A DNA stretch of 64,000 bases from assembly GCA_012295275.1 (NCBI GenBank), contig CM022665.1, forward strand, positions 19,546,150 to 19,610,149, in the 5' to 3' direction. Below are positions 24,001 to 38,900 of the stretch, one piece after another; within the stretch, counting starts at the first letter, position 1; each line of letters opens with the position of its first letter. This DNA comes from Chrysomallon squamiferum (lineage: Eukaryota; Mollusca; Gastropoda; Neomphalida; Peltospiridae). The position numbers and the translations under genes are program-made. Under the pieces are notes generated by a model. That model was not told where the DNA came from, made no database searches, and saw nothing but the letters and a program-made list of their open reading frames with translations.

Positions 24001-27000
24001 ATTGACCACTACATGCGACATTGAATATAAACACTGCTCTTTATCTATCAAATGAGTTAAACTATTTTAATGACAAGATAATGCTTCTGGCTTTTAGAAG
24101 GTCATGCCATTCAGAAAAATAACAATGAAGCATTACTGCTGCCATTCTTGAAAAAATATCCTGTTCATAATTGTCCCACTGAGTGAATTATTTCCTGTAT
24201 TCAAGTGAAGTTTGTGTCTGAACTTGACAAACTGTATTGGATATCAGCATTTTATATATATAAAAGATCTGTGGCTTCTTTTTATCGTTTTATAAATTGT
24301 ATATTATAATAAAATATTTTGGAACTAAATCATGTTACAACAAAAGGTAATTTGATTATATATTGAGAATAGAGAGACAATAATGGGTGCTACTTTGGTG
24401 TGTGATCTACATGCTAATTTGAATTATTATTTTGTTTATTCTTGGGATTTTTTTTTTTTTCTGACTGCGTAAATGAAACAAATTTTCATCTTATTATATA
24501 TTTATGATTTACAGGTAAAAAATTTACAAATTTGAAGTTTGGCAGCAGCAAGTTTTGCAATGTAAAGTTGGCAGGATTTCACTGTTTTTCCCTTTCCTTC
24601 ATTTCTCTACCACAACTATGGCATGGTGCAACATTTTCTTCATCATCTACAAGGCCATTTCTTCGTAAAAATGCAACTGTCTTTGTTTCATTTCTGATCA
24701 CATAAAAATCTTTAGCTAACATCTTAAGGTTTTTTTCAAAATTGAGAAGTAAATGAACAAGTAAAATCACAGAATACAGATGAATCAGTTCAGAAATGAA
24801 GTTTGACTGGGCGTGATATAAGTATTAAGCATTAATCTTAAATGATTTAAGTTCATCCTATTTAATTCATTTCTGATCCAAGATACTTGTATCTGTTGTA
24901 TTACTTTATATACCTGCTATAAATTGACATTTCCTGTTAAAGGAATATAATTATCCTTTCTTGTCACACTGTTATCTTATAAATATTTCCTATATATTTG
25001 TTTTTTGCTGTTGATCGCCCTTTAACGTGTAGATCACAAGCCAAAGTAGCACCAAATAATGAATAACGTACCAAATTCTCATCCTGAGCTGAGCATTTTA
25101 TTATATACAGTTACAGGCAACACAGTTTATTGCAAGTTCAATTCATTCCAAAGTACTTCATAAACCATGTCTTTAATGTACATTTACAAATGAACTGGTT
25201 TATTCTTGTACATAAATAAATAGTTAACACATCAACACGTATAGAATAAATCATACTCACAGTGTAAACTGTTAAATTAAATAGATAATATTCATAGGCT
25301 ATTAAAGAATTTATGAAAATAAATTTTACGAAAACAAAAACCCCTCCTGTTTCCTCTATTATTATTTATTAAAATTTTGGCAAAATGCCAAAGAAGACAG
25401 GCAGTCAGTCCATGAATAATTTGACCATCATTATGATAGTTGGTCAGATTGGAAACATTCAAAGGCAATATCCGTAAGTGCCTACAGGCAATTTTTATGG
25501 TGTGCTTTCAAGTTGATTTTGTGCAGTGTTGTGGTAATGACAACTGATTGAGAGTTCTTGAAAACTGTTGTCCTGTTGGATGCAGCAATCAGAAGGAACC
25601 AATCAGTATGGGGCCAATTTTTTTTATTATCATATCTTTGTTAATTCAAATAAATATGTTATTAAGACATTTGTGATGAATTTACACATGTAGAAAGCAC
25701 TTTGCAATTTTATGTATGTGTACATAATGTAAAGTTTAGATCTCCTTTCTAAGATTTATTAACTTATTAAATTCTAAAAATGGTTTTGATCTTAAAATTA
25801 ATAAATGCTAGTTGTTTTTAAATGGCCATTTTTGTAAATGTTACTTTTACCTGTGAAGCTATATAGTTTGGTTACTTTTTAAAAAAGAAAAATACATTTG
25901 ATAAATATTTGTCAATAATGTCCTTTTTAAAAAAAAATAAAAGTAGAGCTGAAATGAGAAATTATTTATTGTTTAATTATTACAGGTTTAGTATAGTAAG
26001 CAGTATGTCAAAACTATTCTTAACACTTTTCTGATAGGACATTTTATTACAGAATATATTTTAGGTTTATGTTGAGAAGGATTACCTCCTGTAGAAAACA
26101 CTGTCAGTTGTTGAGCATGTGCTATGAAGCATTGGACAGGAATTGAGTAAAACATGACATGGACAGTTGGCTTTAAGACAGCTCCAAATTGGATAAACGG
26201 ACAGTTGGCAGCTGCCTGTGGCTTCTAATTTAGAAATCTACGAACCACAAAGTTGAAATTGAAAAAAAAAAAGAAAAACAAAGAGGATAACAGTTGCTAC
26301 AGAAGGAATTTGTCAAATTAGAGCATAGCCTTACTATTATGTTTGTTCTTTTACTTAATTAATCTGTCTAACATGTGAGTGGGTTGTTGTTGTTGTTACA
26401 CTATAATAAAAATTACTTCTTGTTTATTCTGACAGTTTACATGTTGTTTTCCTGTCTTAATTTTATCAAGAATTATGAGAATTCTGTGCTAAAACAGAAG
26501 GCATCTTAACTAGAGTAGTAATTTTATAAATCAGTACTGTTAATTGCAATGAGTTGTTAGACATCTACAGATAAATGAATGAAAGTGAATTCTCTGGCTT
26601 CTCGAGTTGGTTTGTTTAGTTGCTCTTTGCCCTATCTAAAACAGGAACTATGTAGCTGATGTACAGAAATGTTTCCAGTGACATTTAGTCAGGAAGTGGG
26701 ATCAGAATCTCTATTATTCAATTCAAATTCACATTCTCTGTTTACTTCAGAGTTTTCTATTTGGTTAAATGAATGTTGATGAAACCAAGTTCTGTAACTG
26801 TAAACATGGACTGATAACAGTTTTTTTAGATAATAACATTTTCATTGTTCACAAATTATTTTACAGTTTTATATTATATTTCTTATAGGCAGTGTTTCTG
26901 AATGAAGCCTGGGATTTTTTTTTTTTTCACTTGCCAGTACACAAAACTGTCAGTATATTTTACGAAAAAATATATTGATAAAAATGTATTAAATACATTT

Positions 27001-30000
27001 AAAACAAGTTTTCCACAATTTTTGGATTTTTAACACTTGAAGAAAATATGTAAAAATTAACTTCTTTAGCATGGATTTTAATTGATCAAAAGGAATATTT
27101 AAAATTTTAGGGAAAATGTTGCATTTTATTTTGAAGTAATTAAAGGTGATGTAGAGAAAGAAAACCCATTGTCATTACATTTGAGCTAGGTATGCTTGTT
27201 AATCTGTTCAGCCTAACTTGTATTGACATAGCCCAAGTATCCTCTGGCAGAGAACAGTTCAGATGGACATTTGAATGTCACTATTTAGGTCGATTGAAAC
27301 ATGTCCAAAGATTTCTGAGTCAGTGATTTTATAATAGTGGTCTTGGGTTTCATCTTCTATGCACATCTTTTTATGGTACCAGCAAACTAGAAAACAACCA
27401 GTCTACAGAGATGTAAAATCAAATTTTTTGTTAAATGAGTATACTAGCTGGAATCTTTGCCAACCATATGGTAGGCAAAGATTAGCCCATAAACTCTATA
27501 TATCTATTTCTGATGATATTCATCCAAATGTCCGTTCTCTGCCACAGGATACGTGGGCTATTATTGACAGGTTAATGATAACATGATTATTGGTGCAAAA
27601 TTATTGCTGAACTCTACAGAGTCATCATTATACTTGTGTATTGGTATCAAATGATTACCTATAGATCTTGAATTATCTAATAGTTTTCCTACTTGTCAAG
27701 AAAAGGTGAAATAGCTTCAGCACATCTATTTGGTCATAACAGAAGATTTTTAATTTTAATGGTGTTTTGTACAGTATTATAGGTTATAAGAAACTTATAA
27801 AAATCTGTGGCTTTTTGTTGTTGCTGTTATTATTAATTTTTTTATTATTTTAGTTTTTTTAGCTAATGATAACTAACAGTAAAAAAAAAAGCATTGTTTA
27901 TGTGACAATACTAACTAAGACACTGAAGATCAGCGTTTGTGCCTCGGAAAAGATTTGACACTACCTTCCTTGCCTTTGGGGTATTTTGCTTATTCAGCTT
28001 AAACTTTTTCAAAAATTATCAATATCCCACAAAAATGCAGTATGTTAAAACTTATCTTTTGGACATCAAACTGGGACTTTGAAAATATGATTGATATAAA
28101 GTTTCCCCACCATACACACAAAATAAAAAGCTGGCCACCTGGGATTGGGGCTTGACTTCCCCATCCATACTTCTAGTTCTGGGAGCTATCAGGTAGCCAT
28201 TAAGATTGAACCTTGCTGCAGATGCAGTATTCCTATTGATCCCTATATAGCTTGATTTTCTACTTGTATGTAGCCTGTGGCTGTTAACTGATGGGCAAAC
28301 AATTCATTATGCTTCTGCTTTCTGTAATCATTTCTGGTTGGTCATTATATAAAAGGTGGCTGTCACGAGGTGTTGGTCCAACCACTTAGGCAGCCACCAG
28401 CAGTAGTTAGTTGAGACTGCCACAAGTCTAATTTTTAATGAAGCAATTTTAAGATTTTCCCCACATTTTTTGACTGCATTACTTTAATTATTTAAAAAAA
28501 AATATATATATATATTGTGGGTTGACATGAGAGAGTGTGCATACATGTATAAATATCAACAGCGTATCATTTAGAATTTTCTTATTAATGGACATGACAT
28601 CCAAAAAAAGAATTTAAAGTTTTCTTTTTTAATCATTTGTTCACAAGCCATGTTACTTTATATTTTTCAGAATCATTCTTTACTAAAGGACAACAACAAT
28701 GATAAAACAACCTTTAAAATCCAGTTAAAAAACAAACCCCGACCACCTAAGGAAAATAGGAAATAATTTATTTTAGAATAGTCTTTATTTTAATATCAGT
28801 ATGAGTAAAGTGGTAACTATATACAAATAAGAACAGTAAAATATCGACATTAACTATTATTAGACTGTATTTCAGTTAAATCACTAAAAACTCTTGAAAA
28901 AAGCAAATCATTAGTTTACTACATGTAAATGAAAAAGAAAATCTACTGAAATTCTTTCCCCGAATTAAAAACTAAATTTTGTTTCAGGTCCCAAATTTTC
29001 AAACAAAATATTTTGTCAGTTGTGTTCTTGGTCCTGTAGTTATAAAAGTATGAACTGGTTTTGTTATTAACTGCCAAGTAGTCTCTTATTGATACCATTT
29101 AATTTTTATGGTCATTATTATACCATCTTAGTACACATTTCATAATGAATTATTTCTTTGATTAATGTTTTACTACATCTATATAGGGAAAAACTTGATA
29201 TCTTATTGACCATTTCAAAATTACCTTCCCACTGAGAAATCCATGAAATTCATTATATCAGGAATGCAGATTTTTGTTTTATAAAAAAACAAAAAACATT
29301 TTACATTTTGAACTGGATAAATTGTAAATTGATAAATTTGTACATGAAATAACACGACTATTTGACATAAAAATATATTTTGAAATAGTTGGGTGATATT
29401 TCCTGATAAAAGGAAATAAATTAATACAAACAAACAGATTAAGTAAAACCATTTAAAAAAATATATATATGTATGAATGTCATGTTTCAAAATAAATATG
29501 AAATTAGGCTTTATATTACAACTGAGTAAAACAGTTATTTTCCTTGAAAATAGCAAAGTAATAAAACAATTTAAAAAGTGGGTAAAACAAAAATATATAT
29601 ATATATATATATATAAAAATCAAATCATATGAAATAAAATAAATAAATAAAAAATAAAACAAAACATCACAATGAACTAATTTTTATGTACATTAAGAAC
29701 ATCCATCCTTAAACTTTTGCTGGCAGATGTTGCAAACCACTATGATGTATTAAATTTCTACAAGTTTTCATTATGGTAACTAAACCTGACTTAAATGTGT
29801 AGAGAACATGATCAGAAAGAAAATTACTGGCCAGTTTTAACTGATGAGAGAACATCTATTTACTAGCCACACACATTTATTGGGTTTTCTGTGTGCATGG
29901 ACATGATGCAGTATTAACTTTCCTAACAGCAGGCAAAGACTTTAGATTTCAATCAATGATCCTACATCAAGAAATCACATAGCATGCCTTTAATGAACAC

Positions 30001-33000
30001 ATCATTGAAGAGTCAGATTTCTTTTGAAAAAAAGTGTAGGGTATTGATATTATAAGAGATATATTTAATATGGTTAGGATCATCACCATATTTTGTTTTG
30101 GACTTTTTTAAAATGAAACTATTTTCTCTGGACTAACTCCATGATATTTTAATATTTTTTTTCTCTCTTTTGGGCATTTATTACAACTAAAATTAGTCCT
30201 GTGGTGTGCCTTCATAATGATACAGAGTTGCTGATGTAAAAAGAATCTGATACAAAAATCACCATTATAAGTTTATTAAAAACATCCTAGGAAAATTAAA
30301 CCTTTTTTAAATCAGATAAAAACTGAATTTAGGAAAGGCTACTGTCCTTGCATTCAAATTTTAATAAATTAATGCTTGCAAATAATAATGCATTATATTT
30401 ATTTATTTTTAATTATATATTTATCTACATGAAATAATTAAAATATATTGTTAAATTAAAACAGAAGTTGATGTTACGGCTAAATATAAATACTGATAAT
30501 AACATAAATGCAGATATCAGCTGTTCATTTTTTTTTTTTTTTTTTTTTTTTTTTAATGCTTCACCTTGTTTTTCATGTAGATTTTTCAGTAAATCATAAA
30601 GTTCACATGGATCACCATTTCAAAAATTTATTTTGAGACATTTTAGGCTCATATCATCAATTTATTTTAATATATCACGTACACTTTTCTTAATATTTCA
30701 GATAGAGTCACTTGGTGGAAACCTATTCTGCAATGATGATTGTTGGGTTGTTCAGGTAAGTGAAAGTTTATTTATGTATTACAGTGTTCAAAAACCAAAA
30801 ACCTATGTATGTTGGTAGGTGAAAATTACCAGTATCAGAATTTTTTTTTCTGTTCATTAATATATGAAAATAATGCATGGCAAAAGCTGAAGCCCTTATT
30901 TTTTTTTTTTTGCTGTTATTTCTTTGGTGCCCCAGTCTGTTTCATATTTATCTGATGTTTAAAACACAAATGTACCAAAATTGTTGGGCCCTGTAGGCAT
31001 CTTTAACAGTGATTTTCTTTTATTTCCAAAGAATTTTATTTATTTAAATTTTCCTTTTTGTTTATGACAGTGAAGGAAGTATATATGCCTGGTTAGAAGT
31101 ATATCTTTGTGGCTGATGAATTAATGAAGCTGTAAATACACTGATGACATTATTGGTGTAGAAAATTCTTTTTTGGTTTTGTTACGAAGTTACAGCGATT
31201 GCAGTGCATATTAATAAATACTAGTTGAAGCACAAGAAACAACAGAACAAATTTAAATTAGCTTATTCACAAGAAGCTGTTATAACTGTAATTGACTGTG
31301 AATTGGCCCATGCTTGTGAATAAAGAGCACCTTACTTTTTCACGTTTAAAGAATTGACCTGAAATAATTAAAACATTTTTTTTTTTTTTTTAAATGTGTT
31401 TCCCACAGATCAGTTTTTAAAAAAAGAAGAAGAAACAAAAGCTCTAACTGCTGATACAGTAACATAAAACATTCATATAAAGTAGTTTTCCCCATAACTG
31501 AGGTTCTTCAATCTTTTAAAAAAATTTTATAACTGTTTAGATCAATAAGGTCTAGTGATTTTTGTTGAGCAGTTGTGAAAAGAGGGTGATAACGGATTTT
31601 TTCCAATAGTGCTTGATAAAGTATGGATGTGTAAGTGAATATTTGTTATTAGCAGACTCAAAATTGATCATTCTAAAAGGGTAATATCAGATATTAAATT
31701 GAATTTCAAAAGTTTTTGTTATCTTTGACTGCTGCATACCGTGACAACTGGTTGACTGGAATTATGCATTCAATTTTATTTGTATAGAATAATTTTTGGC
31801 TTTGATGCAGTCACCACAATTAAATATGTTCATGCTACCCTAGAAAAACAGAAAAAAAATCACATGCTCATCTAAGATTAATAAAAATTAAACTTTATGC
31901 AAGCAGAAAACAGCATCAAGTTCAGTGACAAACTTCTGATACAGTAACTTCATAAAACTGTTTTACAGTTACTCTGTTCAGTGCCAACTTTAATAATGAC
32001 CAAACACCCAATCCAGACATGTTCAAAGTGGCATGAAGCACACGGTGATAAAGCTTTGATTAAATTCAACAGTATTTTTTAAAACATAAACAAAAGAGGG
32101 CACAAATGTTCATTTTGTCAGATCAGAAGAGTTTTTGGACAAAAAGTATCTGCTAAATAACCATCTTTAATTTCATTTTTCATTTATTTTATGTAAACTA
32201 ATAATTGAAAATTCAATATTATTAGTTTAAGAAATGTTATTTATTTATTTATTTATAAATTATTAAGTAAAAGGGTACTAGAATTTTAAGGTCTATTTCA
32301 GTGTACATTGGCATGGGCTTCCTCCTAACTGATGAGTGGCTTTAGCTCTCTGGGCTTATTCCTGGACAGTTATATTTTAAGCTTCATTTCTGAAAACAGA
32401 TTACTGACAAAACATCAAATATACTTGTATTTTTTGTTTGTTTAAACCATCTAGAGAAAATTTACTTTAATTATAAAAATGATGGCTATTATTTATTAGT
32501 TTATAGAAAATACATTATCACCACAACTACATTGTGACATGAAATATATAGTTAAAAAACAACGCTGTACATATTTAAAGATTTTTGTTATGTATATATG
32601 CTTACTATTATGTCTAAATCACAAATTCGGTTATTGTTGCAATTACAGTTAACATACTTTTTTTTTTTTTTGTCTATTTAACATTATTGTACTGTGTAGG
32701 GAAATAAGTAATGGTTGACATATTCTCACACTTTTCAGTTCAATTTGAAAATATTCAGGAGTAATCATGACAGTAATGGTGATAACAGGATGATTAAACC
32801 TAGAATTACTATGTCATCATGGCTACCATAATAGATTTTAGATGTTCATGAAAATTATACAAAATAATGGAGATGTATTTGAAGGATTTCAAGACCAAAC
32901 ATTTAGCTGATGTTTATTTTAAAAAGTTTTTCATATGTATGTTAACTATAGTTATATTACAAAAGTTTCACCTATTCAGTATTTGATTTATCATGCAGTG

Positions 33001-35890
33001 TGATAAAAATAGAATATCTTAGTTTATTATTATTATTATTATATATAATTTTTTATTTTTGGGGGTAATGACTTTTAAAACATACATATATTTTCCCTCC
33101 CTTATTTACTTACCACTGTCTATGTCTGTGTTAAAAATCCAGAAGATGGGTACTGTAAAGTTAAAATTCCCTTTTCTGAAATGACAGCATTCAGATAGAA
33201 ACCTTTTTCAGAAATAGATGTTTAATGTCTGATAACTTACCACAGGAGCCAGTGCTTGACTTTATCAATATAAAATTGTGCTTTTAATGAAAAGCTTGAA
33301 TATTGCTTTTCAGAAGTAGAAAGTGAATTGATAAAAGTTTTATTAGGATTGTATGACTAAATGTTGTGGTTAAAATACCAACTACTGAAGTGGTACTAGT
33401 AAATATGTCAGTTTTCAGGATTGTTTTTCAAAATAATTAGGAAAAGTATGTTATATAAACTTTTCTTTGACCAATTATTGACATATGCATCTCTAAACAT
33501 ATACATATAGGCAGACAGACAGGCACACCCTAACACAACTGGCAACTAATGAACAAGTAAAAACTAACATTTCTGACTATTTGATTTAAATCTTCAATCT
33601 ATATACCAACAAAACAACCCCCATACACACTCTCCTGTCTACCACACAATAATGGTTGTCATTTTCTTTTATTAGTTATTGAACTGAGGTTGGAATTACT
33701 TTCTGAATTAAGCAAACCTTTTCAGGAAATATTGAGAAATTTTTCCAAGATAATGAAAATGGGTTACTGAGTAACAATAATCAGATAATGTTGTAAACTA
33801 GAATAATTTCTAATTTCACTTATTTGCTTGAAACATGCAACAGCCTCATAAAGCAAGACTAAAATCAAATGGAAATAATTGTGATGCTTTCGCACAAATT
33901 GAAATACCCAGGTGTATTATTAGCTTTTCAGCCATACTTAAAAAGGTGTTAGACTTAATAATTGCATGAATGATTTTCAAAACCTAAGTATGTTAAGTAT
34001 TTTTAACTGTGAGTACAACTAAAATAGTTTAGTCTGACAAATACTTTCAATGTACTTGGTTTCATACCTGACTGTTAAATGCATCTGTTGAAGTAGTATT
34101 TAATTTTTATATCACTGTTTTTAATGTCATATATTCATATTTTATTCAGGAATTAAATATATTCTTTATCTACATATTTATTCCTGAAATATAGTTAAAA
34201 AATAAAGATTTATGATTTTAACATTGTGACTGTTCATGTTAGCCTGTATTTACAAGTTACAGCATTTGAAGTGACATCATCTAAAGTGTCTTGTTCATTA
34301 ATTCCCATTAATGATGTGAATTGTCCATGCATATGCTAACACTAAATATGCAATATTAGACTTCAACTATGTTAAGCCTAATGAATATTTTTCTGTTTAT
34401 GAAAGTGAGTATTTCACTTGCCAGAAACCAGTAGATAAAAGTACATCGGTATGCTTTTCTCTTTTGATATATTCAGTTGTTTTTTTATTTAACAATTCAT
34501 CTTCATTAAACTAAAAGTCTGTTTTAATCTTTTGTTGTTAATTTTCAAAGCATTAATAACAGATCAATTTTTCATGCTGGGAAATTTGCTGAAAGAGAAA
34601 TATTTTAAATTATAAAAAAATGTTTGTATATACATTAAATACATTTCATTTATGTTGTATTTGTACACAGCATTAATAAATTAATATATATTTATATATA
34701 CACATACCTATATATATATGTATGTATGTATGTATGTATATATACACTAATGTTCTCATTTTTGTTTTTGTTTTATTGAGAGCTGCAAAGTAACTGGGAA
34801 TTTATAAGTTTAAAGTTTTATGAACAACTGGTTTTATGGAAATAAAAACTCCTTGCTGGTTTGTGTTGAGAATTTTGAGAAAATCATGCCATATAAAAAT
34901 AAAAGGAAGAAGAGTAAAGAAGAACCAAATTTAAAATAAAAAATCTGCTGATTCATTATTTAGAGAATATAATTTTATTAATCATTTTTTTTTACTGAAT
35001 AGAATTGGAAATAGCAAGCTAAACATGTGGAACATAAGTTGGGCAGTTAGTTTAGTTAATTTGTTTGATTAAAAAGCATTTATGTATTATACTGAATAAA
35101 CCTCTATGTATCAAAATATTATAAAAAATATAACAAAGGAAATACTCGATAGATTTTGTCAGATAATGGAAAACTAGTTCAATGCCTTGAGGAGTTACCT
35201 TAATCCAAGCTGAATAAACATTTACAGGTCATTTGCTCAATATATAAAATGAAAAGTAACTGTTACTGATGTTGAATGAACTAAGCATTTACCTCATTTA
35301 TGACATTTAAAACAGCTATTATATATACTTATTTACTTAGGTATTTAATTTAGTTTTATTGTTTTTCAAAACAAATTTATATATTTTCCTCTGAATTTAT
35401 TATTTACCTAACTAAATGTGTCAAACATCTCTTTACTGTTTTGAATATCCATTCATGGTCTAAGGAAACTATATTAAACTTCAATTTCTGTGTTAGTAGT
35501 GGAAACTGAAATATTGTTTTCAATATGATAAACCATTTGTTAATGTTCTTAATTCTGGGTTTTTAAATTAAAAAGTGTCACTTTATTTTATCATGTGTGT
35601 ACAAAGTTTCTCAATTTACATGATTAAAGTATTTCCCAAATGTTTAATAGTTTTCATTGTCACTTCTTGAAATTATATTCCGATATATTGTCTTTTAACC
35701 TTGGTTTGACTCAGTGACATTTTTTTTTTTTATAAATGTATTCTTCAGAAGTTAAATTAATATCTTTTTAAACAAACTGTTAATTTTTTCTTCTTATTTA
35801 ATTGTACTTTATACAACAGATACAGATATGTCTGCATCTATTTTATACTAAGAACAAGTCATTATAATGCATTGTGTGTGTGTGTGATTT

Positions 35891-35926
<36 letters not shown>

Positions 35927-38900
35927 TGTGCACATGCACACTTGCATGTGAGAAACACTGCAGGAAAATATTTATAATTTTTATTTTAATGCCAGGGAAA
36001 TTAATTATTGGTGAATATAGAAGAATTTTTCTCTGGAAAGCAAAAAACCCAGTAATATTCTATATGTTCTATCACAACACTTAAAATGTAACTAAATATT
36101 AAAGAAAGTGATATTATCCATTGTAGTTCATTTACATTGATTAATTTCAGGTAAACAGTTCTCTTACTATTACTGTTATACCTTCAGGCAGGTTAACAAA
36201 ATTAGAAAATCTGTGACAGATTAATCTTTATGATCCTTTTTTAATGTTTTTGATGAAAAATGTCATTGCTATAATAAAGGTGACAAGAAAAGAAACTGCA
36301 CTTCATTTTTAATAATGGGTAGGATTTTTTTCTTAGAATAAAAATAAGTAAATATTTAAAAATATGTATGTATTTGTTTATACTTCTTTATCTAAATTAG
36401 TAATTTAATTTAAAATTTTATAATGAATGTAAAAAAACCACCAAAAAACCTGTTATGTCCACACTATTAAGATATATTAAAAAGAACTATAAACATTTAA
36501 TTGTTCATGAATTTAAGAAGCTAAAAACTGAAAAGTATAATAGTTTTAATTATTATATAACACTAATACAGATATTGAAAAGAAATTTTTAAAATGAAAG
36601 TATCTATTTTTTATCTCATACACATTATGGATTTACTTAGCCACTGTCCCCAATCCTCTGCCCGAAAAGAAAAAGAAAAAAGAAACTTTTAGTTGATCTA
36701 TTTAAATACGTTTAATGGAAATGACATAAAAATTTATTGTCTTCATATGTAAATATTTAAAAAGGATAATGCTACCTTGAAGCTAGGTAAACTTTTATGA
36801 GGCTGTTATTTATTTTATTTCCAAAAAGTTCTCTTTTTATTCATAAAAATGTTTTATCTTGGGGCAACTCTACAGACATTGAACCTTTAATGACTGAATA
36901 CAGATTATTATCTTTACTTACACCTACAGACATTGCAGTAACAACTTGTCACTAAAATCTTTTTTTCCCCACAAGTGAAATTATCAAAATTTTAGAATTT
37001 TACTATTTAATTAATGAATTAATATAATTTTTCAGGAATAAAATGTTATAAAAATATTAAAGTTTTGTTTGATTAAGTCATTAAATTTTAATAATTATAT
37101 TTTAGTTTTTTCTAGCCATTTTTCTCACTAAACTGTTAATACCATTTAAATGTGGAGAAAGTAAAACTACAAGACCTGAGTTTATTAAATTCAATTGTTT
37201 GTGCAAAATACGTTTTCTTTTGTCTAATATCCAAATAGTACTACTTTCTCCAGATGTTGTGCTATATATATTAATTTATTATGACTTTGAACTGAAAGCT
37301 ATACACATGTATGTTCTTACCTACCTTGACCTGTCATATATTTTGACAATAAGAATGTTTAAATATCTACCTTTGATGTAACAATTTATTGCTCTGTATT
37401 GTTGGAAATGTGCACCATTATATTAGCATAATTATTTAACATGAAGAAATGGGTAGATAAACCAGAATGTTCATACAGATAACATGCATCATAATTAATA
37501 CATTCAGTGTGTAGGTGTTTGTATGTTTTGCTGTAGAATGCATATAGTCACTAATTTGCATAAACTGTTTTTCATATATGTGTATATATAAAGACCTTTG
37601 TTGGATTTAGAACTAATAAGTTCTTTTATTGTTTTTTGTTTTATTTTTGTCTTTTTTGGGGGTTCTTTTTTCATTGATTTGATTTGTATTGTCTTTTTGC
37701 TAATCCTTTGTTAAATTTCTATTTCTCTCTTTTTTTTGATAAGGGAATTTTTGTTGTTATTTAGCAGCTAATTAATTGGTTCTTATGTCATGTTTGTCTC
37801 TTTTTTTCTTCATAATCAGTAATTAGTTAACCACTTAGTTATTGGTGGAGAAGAAATTATTTAAATGTGAAATTTTTAAATTGTACAACAATTTATTATC
37901 AATGTTTGTGATATATATATATATTGCTGCCTGAAATGGAAAAATGTTACTTAATATTTTCAGAAGAAACAACCTACTATTTTACTTTATTACTTGATTT
38001 ATCATTATGTAGCATCAAAACATCTTTTTCTTTAATAGCTTCATGATTTTATATTAAATTATTAGTTCCTTTGACTATAGCTTTTCAGAAAGTTTTATCA
38101 TCAATTTGATTATAAATCAGGTATTTATTTTCATTGTTGGGAAGAGTTTAGTGTCATAAAATGGTAGTAAACTATTTAGTGCATTTCATTGTATGGTGAC
38201 CTCATAGGGCAACAAACTGAAATCATACATACATGTATAGGCACAATGAACAAAGGAAAGCTATAAATTAAATTTAATGTCATTATGGTATCTTCTAAAA
38301 CTTTTACTTTTGTTGTATTTCTTTTGTTCTGTTCAGTAGATCATAAATCTGTTTATATAAAGATGACTGAATAAATATAGTAATATAAAACCTGTTTGTG
38401 CTGTTTTATCATTAATTTTATATTGACAGAAAAAAAGTTAAAAATGAAAAAGAAAAATGTCAGTAATTACTGTATAAAATAATTAACAGTGAAGAAGGGT
38501 TTTAATACTCACTAAACAATCAGACAAAAACCCCTTAAAAAAAAGAACAGAAAATTTTAAATCTAATAAAATTAAAAGTAATTTGATAAAAGTTATTCAA
38601 GATGTGTCCAGGATCTTGCTTTTTTAAGTTATTTCCATATGTTGCTTTTATGTAATAACAACAATTTATTTTCTGTTATTTTTGGAATCTGTTAAAAATT
38701 GATTTTCTAAACATCTTTCTAACAGTTTTCAGAAGTAAAACTAAAAGAATGGATTATCTGAATTTGTTGGTATTTTCAGTTTAATTCGAATTATTTATTT
38801 GCAAATAAAGCCAAATAAATTGTGGAAAATAAAGAATCCTAATTTCATATTCATAAGTGAATTTAAAAAAATGGTTAAAATAATGAAATTGTAATCTCAG

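Larger units (their letters stand above)
20473..30701 (+). other. ROS1: ROS1-like intron 1, 10.2 kb
   Basis: It contains a 39-T tract (21043-21081), a possible MITE (21786-22551), a Merlin-type element (24386-25053) and a 334-bp MITE (27228-27561). The remainder is AT-rich with no recognised gene. Confidence 0.75.
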
